Source: Candidatus Zhuqueibacterota bacterium
GTDB lineage: Bacteria > Zhuqueibacterota > Zhuqueibacteria > Residuimicrobiales > Residuimicrobiaceae
Length of the DNA: 9,404 nucleotides
Assembly: GCA_016934435.1 (NCBI GenBank)
Contig: JAFGSU010000404.1
Span: 1 to 9,404 of the forward strand
Direction of reading: 5' to 3'
Below the pieces are notes generated by a model. That model had not been told where the DNA came from. It made no database searches and saw nothing but the letters and a program-made list of their open reading frames with translations. A program made the translations under genes and the position numbers. Positions 5,351 through 9,404 of the stretch are shown one piece after another; the first letter of the stretch is position 1, and each line of letters opens with the position of its first letter.

Positions 5351-7663
5351 TCAGAAACTGCGGCCAAAGACAAAATGCATTTTCCACTTGGGATCGGGAT
5401 TACCCAGATAATCGACGCGATCAAAGCCATAGCCGTAATCAAAGCCGATAATGCCGATCATGGGCATGAAAACGCGGCCGCCGATACCCACTGACCGCTT
5501 CATGCCGAACGGATCGGCGTGGCGGAAATCGGACCAGACATTGCCCGCTTCGGCGAACAGCAGGGCGAAAATAGTCGGATTGGGCGCGATCGGGATACGC
5601 AATTCGGCGGTATATTTCAGATAGGATTTACCGCCTTCCTGCACATATTGATTTTCTCCCAGCGGATCATCATATCCGCGCAGCGGGATGGATCGCGACA
5701 GGCCGTCGCCGCCCATGAAAAAATATTCCAGATAGGGAATGCGCGCATTATCGCCGATGCCTTCCAAAAAGCCGGCCTGGAAACTGCTGTATAAAACCAG
5801 ATTCCAGAACGAGGGCATGAACCAATCCATGCGCAGGGTATGTTTGTGATAATCGACGTTGCCGCCAAAAATAGTGCCGGATACCTCGGTGGTCAGGCTG
5901 ACCTCAGAACCGGCTGTGGGGAATTCGGGTCGATCCAGGCTGTTGCGCGAAATAATCTGCGTAATGCCACTGCTGATCAGGGGCCAATCTTCCGTGACGA
6001 TGCCATTGGGATTGCGTTCGATGTAATATGAATTAAAATCGCTCAGGCTGGTGCGGTCGAGTCGATAGATCCAGTCGCCGCGGAAAAAATTATCGGGCCA
6101 GGCCAGTCGCCGTCCGAGCCGCAGGGAAAATCCCCGGCTGACCTGCTTGTACCCATAAAAAGTGGCATCGCGCTTGGTGTCGTATACATCAAAACCCGCC
6201 AGGGTAGGCGTATCCAGTAACCACGGCTCGGAAAATCCGATCTGAAAGGAACGGTAGTAACGGCCGAAATTCCAGTTAAAACTCAACCGCTGGCCGTTGC
6301 CGAATAAATTGGCCATGGCCACGCCAACACTACCGATCAGCTTATCGCGCTCGGACCACCCGGCCGACATATTGGCGGTGTCGGTGGATTTTTCCTCAAC
6401 CTTGAATTCAAGATCAACTTTTTCCTCATCCACCGGTTTGACGCCCGGCTCGACATTGCTGAAATAATTCAGCATCCACACTTCCCGCTGACTTCGCTCC
6501 AGCAAAGCGCGACTGAACGTGTCGCCCGGATATACGCGCAACTCGCGCCGAATAACCTTCTCCTTGGTACGCGTATTGCCGACTATTTTGATCTCATTGA
6601 TCTTGACCGGGTTGCCTTCGATTATATTAAATTGAATATCCACTTCATTGTTTTCATCGGCCGTCTCGCGGGGTATGATGTTGGCGTAAATATAACCGCG
6701 ATCATAATAAAGACCGCCTAAATTCTTCTGCAGTGCCTCTTCCAACTTTTTCTTGCTGTATGTCTCCCCTTTGGCAAATCCGAGGCTGGCATTGAGTTGC
6801 TCGGTTGTAAAGAGCTTGTTGCCATCCCAGGTAATATCGCCGAATGTATACTGCTTCCCTTCATTCACCCAGATATCGATAAACAGATCGCTGCGATCCT
6901 CGCTGTAATACAAACTGTCTCTGAGAATCTCGGCATCGCGATATCCATGGTTGTTATAGAAATCAATCAACTTGATCTTGTCTTCCTCAAACTCTTCTTT
7001 ATCGAAATCCGCACCGCGCCACCATTTGTCCTCTTTGATCTCTTTGAATTGCTTCCTGAGTTTGCCGTCCTTGAATGCCCGGTTATTATGGAAGGTGATT
7101 TTTTCAACCTGTACTTTTTTACCCTCGTCAAAGACGAACCGCACCAAAACGCGGTTGCTATCCTGTTTGCTGATGTACTGATTGACCTTGATCTTGGCCA
7201 GCAGATACCCTTTCTCCTTGTATTTTTCATACAATTTGCTGCGACTGCGATTGAGCAGAGAAGGACTGATGATCTGGCCGGGATAATAGTTTAATATATT
7301 CTCGATTTCATCTTTCTTTAATTTTTTATTGCCCTCGACTTCCACTTTTTCAAGGCGCGGAAATTCCTTGACGCGAATGGTCAAATAGACGCCCTCCGAA
7401 AGCTCTCGATCCACGACAATGGCGATATCTGCGAACAGATTGAGGCGCCACAACTGCTTGATCGATTCCTGCAGTGCATCGCCGGTAATTTCCATGCCCG
7501 GAGCGAGTCCGGCGCTCAAACGGATCATATTGGCATCGGTCGTTTCATTGCCCGCAACGGACACGCCGAGGACGCGCACAGCACGTCGCTGGGCTGGAGC
7601 CGATGACACCAGAATAAAGAGGACGCCCGCAAGAAAAAGTAAGAATATCCTTTTTAAAACCAT
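5351..7663 (-). CDS. bamA: Outer-membrane protein assembly factor BamA (Omp85 family)
   Basis: A 770-residue Omp85 protein, near the usual length of about 800. Residues 1-24 form a signal peptide (MVLKR, long hydrophobic core, cleavage after APA). Five POTRA domains follow, at about 28-99, 104-180, 184-269, 272-351 and 353-424, several opening with the typical I.V.GN(K/T) strand. The beta-barrel covers about 431-770. It contains NSLDRPEFPTAG (574-585), the barrel signature, and LRGY (661-664), the loop-6 (V/I)RG(F/Y) motif. The chain ends in Phe, as expected for an outer-membrane beta-signal. BamA folds and inserts beta-barrel proteins into the outer membrane. A GTG at 7711 adds 16 residues, but the ATG at 7663 starts the signal peptide directly and has AAGGACAGG upstream. 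skp follows after 70 bases, a common partner order. No other Bam lipoprotein gene is visible. Confidence 0.97.
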   Translation of the reverse strand: MVLKRIFLLFLAGVLFILVSSAPAQRRAVRVLGVSVAGNETTDANMIRLSAGLAPGMEITGDALQESIKQLWRLNLFADIAIVVDRELSEGVYLTIRVKEFPRLEKVEVEGNKKLKKDEIENILNYYPGQIISPSLLNRSRSKLYEKYKEKGYLLAKIKVNQYISKQDSNRVLVRFVFDEGKKVQVEKITFHNNRAFKDGKLRKQFKEIKEDKWWRGADFDKEEFEEDKIKLIDFYNNHGYRDAEILRDSLYYSEDRSDLFIDIWVNEGKQYTFGDITWDGNKLFTTEQLNASLGFAKGETYSKKKLEEALQKNLGGLYYDRGYIYANIIPRETADENNEVDIQFNIIEGNPVKINEIKIVGNTRTKEKVIRRELRVYPGDTFSRALLERSQREVWMLNYFSNVEPGVKPVDEEKVDLEFKVEEKSTDTANMSAGWSERDKLIGSVGVAMANLFGNGQRLSFNWNFGRYYRSFQIGFSEPWLLDTPTLAGFDVYDTKRDATFYGYKQVSRGFSLRLGRRLAWPDNFFRGDWIYRLDRTSLSDFNSYYIERNPNGIVTEDWPLISSGITQIISRNSLDRPEFPTAGSEVSLTTEVSGTIFGGNVDYHKHTLRMDWFMPSFWNLVLYSSFQAGFLEGIGDNARIPYLEYFFMGGDGLSRSIPLRGYDDPLGENQYVQEGGKSYLKYTAELRIPIAPNPTIFALLFAEAGNVWSDFRHADPFGMKRSVGIGGRVFMPMIGIIGFDYGYGFDRVDYLGNPDPKWKMHFVFGRSF

Positions 7664-7768
7664 CAAAAACCTGTCCTTCGTTTTTGCCAGATTCTGCCTC
7701 GGCCGGTGCACCTTCCATCATCAACGGCACATGGATAAAACGAACGCACCGGAAAATACCGAATCGGC

Positions 7769-7797
7769 ATTATTTTGCTTAAAACTATACAAGTTAA
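7769..7797 (-). promoter_or_regulatory. Weak promoter candidate for bamA-skp
   Basis: On the minus strand, TTAACT (7797-7792) and AATAAT (7774-7769) are 17 bases apart, matching sigma70 -35 and -10 at four and five of six positions. A 9-base palindrome, CCGAATCGG (7759-7767), lies at the predicted start site and could be an operator. The leader to the bamA ATG would be about 100 bases. The patch is very AT-rich, so a chance match is quite possible. Confidence 0.22.
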
Positions 7798-7894
7798 TAA
7801 AAAAATATATATTTGTAAAGAAAAATATATTCTACGTTTTGGCACAACTCGCTTTTTCTTTCAGTGCGTACAAACTATCCAGACCGCCACCGCC

Positions 7895-7933
7895 CGGGCT
7901 TTTCAAGGATTTTAAGCCCGCCGTTTTTGCGGG
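7895..7933. repeat. Two overlapping, mutually exclusive hairpins upstream of bamA
   Basis: CGGGCTT (7895-7901) pairs with AAGCCCG (7914-7920) in a perfect 7-bp stem with a 12-base loop. CCCGC (7917-7921) pairs instead with GCGGG (7929-7933) around CGTTTTT. The two stems share bases 7917-7920, so only one can form. On the plus strand the first stem is followed by CCGTTTTT, like an intrinsic terminator, but no plus-strand gene ends here. On the minus strand the pair lies about 230 bases before the bamA start. Confidence 0.4.
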
Positions 7934-8329
7934 TGACATTTCTCGCGAAAAATTTGACCGCTTTTCTCCTTCTGTTCTATAGCATCAAACGATTGTAATC
8001 ATATTCAAGTTCCAATAAAAGCGGCGGACCGAGAGGTTATTCCAAATGCGAAACATAAACCTTGTCTCAAAAAAAGGTCCCTAATCCAGACCAGTGAAAC
8101 GCATACTCAAGTTCCGAGTTCAACCTATATATTTTTCCTTTGTCCAAAATTTATGTTTGCCGCTGCAAGATGGAACGCTCCCATGATTAAACCTATCATT
8201 TGCCATATTGTTTTTATTGGAGGATAGAATTTTTTCGGAATGTTTTAGGGCTGGCGATTAGGAAAAAAATGTAAAAAAGAAAAAGAGTTGCGTTCGGCTA
8301 GATTTGTTTATTCTGTCACCATTCGCCGC

Positions 8330-9094
8330 TTAAGCATAGCATACCGGCACAATATCGATAAATCTCTCTCCTTGCATTGTTGGTCGTAGCGGGCATTGCT
8401 TATTAGGCCATTGACTTCTGTCTTCATATCTATATAATTGGTATATCATTGGAAGAGAATCTGACTTTATTAATTCAACTTTAGTGAAAAATTGTTTGTA
8501 TCTATCAAAGTAATCTAATCCAGGTGCTCGAACATGAAAAGCTTCCTTTGGGTTTGGTTCCGGATATTCTATTGTTTTATTGGCAACTAAAGGAACGGGC
8601 AGGATAGCGATGCCGTTAGGTTTGAGAATTCTTCGGATATGATAAAGAGCTTTTTTATCGTTAAGTACATGTTCTAATATATGAGAAGCAAATATAAAAT
8701 CATATGATTGATCTTTGAATGGGAGTTCTTGCAGATCAACCTTGTGGTCTACTCCTTTCATACATAAATCTGCCGTTTCATATTGCCCGAATCGATTGAA
8801 GAAAAAATTCTTTAAAAAAGGTTCTGGAGCAAAATGCAGCATTATAAGAGCTGAAGTATCGATATTGCTCAATATATTCTTCATAACCAAATATTGAAAT
8901 CGATGTCGTTCTAATGCGCCACACTTTGGGCATTTTGCATTTTTTCTTAATCCTGTGGGTGGCTTTATATCTAGGAAAGGACCACTATAATCGCAAATTG
9001 GACACTTAAAATATTCCTTAGCTGGATTAAACAATAGGATAGAATAAAGATTAAGTCTATCAATAATTTTTTTTATAATATACCTTGTGCTCAA
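8330..9094 (-). CDS. Zinc-ribbon SAM-dependent methyltransferase, probably of a surface-polysaccharide locus
   Basis: A 254-residue protein. An N-terminal zinc ribbon is formed by CPIC (31-34) and CPKCGALERHR (55-65). A class I methyltransferase domain follows (about 80-215). The usual glycine-rich SAM loop is replaced by LIMLHFAPEPFL (83-94), a form known in this zinc-ribbon subfamily. ETADL (106-110) holds the acidic ribose-binding position, and YDFIFASHILEHV (131-143) is the methyltransferase-11 type motif IV. Such genes are common in O-antigen, capsule and glycan clusters, but the substrate cannot be read from sequence. Codons and flanks are clearly more AT-rich than the lpx/bam genes, which suggests a different history or transfer. 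The start is TTG, chosen because GGAG lies seven bases upstream and no in-frame ATG precedes the zinc ribbon. A transposase remnant ends 29 bases upstream. No clear terminator follows. Confidence 0.82.
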   Translation of the reverse strand: MSTRYIIKKIIDRLNLYSILLFNPAKEYFKCPICDYSGPFLDIKPPTGLRKNAKCPKCGALERHRFQYLVMKNILSNIDTSALIMLHFAPEPFLKNFFFNRFGQYETADLCMKGVDHKVDLQELPFKDQSYDFIFASHILEHVLNDKKALYHIRRILKPNGIAILPVPLVANKTIEYPEPNPKEAFHVRAPGLDYFDRYKQFFTKVELIKSDSLPMIYQLYRYEDRSQWPNKQCPLRPTMQGERFIDIVPVCYA

Positions 9095-9123
9095 AAGTTT
9101 TCTCCATCTAAAACCGAATAATA

Positions 9124-9404
9124 TTATTTTTTAATTAAAGCCTGTTCAATAATTAGAGTTAGCACTGGACTTTTCAATCAGGATCGTTTAAAATCGAAGA
9201 TAATGTCCTGAGTTAGAGTTATATGATTCTCAATAACATGGATTGCTACATTTTATAAGCAGGTATACGTATTTAAATATTCCATTCTATATCGATTTTC
9301 TTTGATAAGGCCATACTTTTTTTCAATAGCTGTTCGTATTGGCTTAAGTCGTTTATAAATTAGGTTCATCCAATTAATGCGTAATTTTATTACCTAAATT
9401 GAGC
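9124..9404 (-). pseudogene. Degraded C-terminal remnant of a DDE (IS4-like) transposase
   Basis: One minus-strand frame reads through from the window edge to a TAA at 9124-9126 and is broken by TAG (9396-9394), TAA (9255-9253) and TGA (9180-9178). The longest intact piece (9369-9256, 38 codons) contains RTAIEKKYGLIK, an exact R-x3-E-x6-K. This is the core of the Y-x2-R-x3-E-x6-K signature around the catalytic Glu of IS4-type transposases; the Tyr position is Lys here. The frame continues after each stop with protein-like sequence (NVAIHVIENHITLTQDIIF, then KSPVLTLIIEQALIKK), so the stops look like decay rather than gene ends. It is too broken to be active. The N-terminal part, if any, lies outside the window. 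No insertion-sequence end repeat is certain, though AATAATATTATT (9117-9128) is a perfect palindrome at the end of the frame. Confidence 0.55.

Larger units (their letters stand above)
7664..8329. other. Gene-free spacer between the methyltransferase and bamA
   Basis: No convincing gene is seen in about 670 bases. The stretch contains the overlapping hairpins at 7895-7933 and an AT-rich promoter-like patch at 7769-7850. It also has a 14-base direct repeat with one mismatch, CATAYTCAAGTTCC, at 8000-8013 and 8102-8115. A 35-codon minus-strand frame at 7832-7939 (ATG to TAG, Lys- and Gly-rich) has no well-placed ribosome site and is probably chance. Several short open stretches between 8000 and 8220 could be decayed coding sequence, but I cannot identify them. 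Confidence 0.6.

Noticed and set aside
5281..5442. N-terminal extension of skp to the ATG at 5442
   Set aside because: It would overlap the end of bamA by about 90 bases and put 54 residues ahead of a clear signal peptide. The AGGAGG before the GTG at 5280 decides against it.
7832..7939. 35-codon minus-strand ORF before bamA
   Set aside because: The nearest AGGAG-like site is about 25 bases from the ATG, too far, and the frame overlaps the competing hairpins.
7419..7982. 187-codon plus-strand open frame
   Set aside because: It mostly lies antisense to the bamA signal-peptide and POTRA region, lacks family motifs and a ribosome site, and is best explained as a shadow frame running into spacer.
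8240..8329. T-rich runs after the methyltransferase stop (minus strand) as an intrinsic terminator
   Set aside because: No stem of useful length precedes the T-runs.
1..9404. CRISPR arrays, phage genes, toxin-antitoxin or other defence systems
   Set aside because: No regularly spaced repeats and no matching protein motifs were seen on either strand.

Overview
The window holds a conserved outer-membrane biogenesis locus of a Gram-negative (LPS-type) bacterium. Every recognisable gene lies on the minus strand, so the locus reads from high to low coordinates. The fused LpxC-FabZ enzyme, next to bamA, skp, lpxD and lpxA, points to the Bacteroidetes/Chlorobi/Calditrichaeota-like (FCB) branch or a related candidate phylum rather than to Proteobacteria, where lpxC and fabZ are separate genes. 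No rRNA or other marker gene is present, so the phylum is an inference.

Layout in transcription order. (1) 9404-9124: degraded C-terminal end of a DDE transposase, broken by stop codons. (2) 9094-8330: AT-rich zinc-ribbon plus SAM-methyltransferase gene of the kind found in surface-polysaccharide loci, starting 29 bases after the transposase remnant. (3) 8329-7664: about 670 bases without a convincing gene, holding two overlapping hairpins and a weak promoter candidate. (4) 7663-4726: bamA and skp, with a likely terminator just after skp. (5) 4725-4211: a gene-free stretch with a 131-bp block bounded by inverted repeats, a long hairpin and a good sigma70-like promoter. (6) 4210-1: lpxD, lpxC/fabZ, lpxA, a LipM/LplA-type lipoyl-pathway acyltransferase, and the first 27 codons of dxr. 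These five are tightly packed, and the last two junctions suggest translational coupling.

How the genes work together. LpxA, LpxC and LpxD are the first three committed steps of lipid A synthesis. The FabZ half of the fusion draws on the same (R)-3-hydroxyacyl-ACP pool to make ordinary phospholipid chains. BamA inserts outer-membrane beta-barrel proteins, and Skp escorts them across the periplasm. The acyltransferase and Dxr link the operon to lipoate and isoprenoid supply; isoprenoids also provide the undecaprenyl carrier lipid. The gene set resembles the classical dxr-rseP-bamA-skp-lpxD-fabZ-lpxA cluster, but dxr is at the distal end, lpxC is fused to fabZ, and a lipoyl-pathway gene sits between lpxA and dxr.

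I found no CRISPR array, tRNA or rRNA gene, phage gene, or defence system. The core genes are ordinary in function. The parts most worth a second look are the intergenic block at 4211-4725, the lipoyl-pathway gene inside the lipid A operon, and the transposase remnant abutting the methyltransferase.
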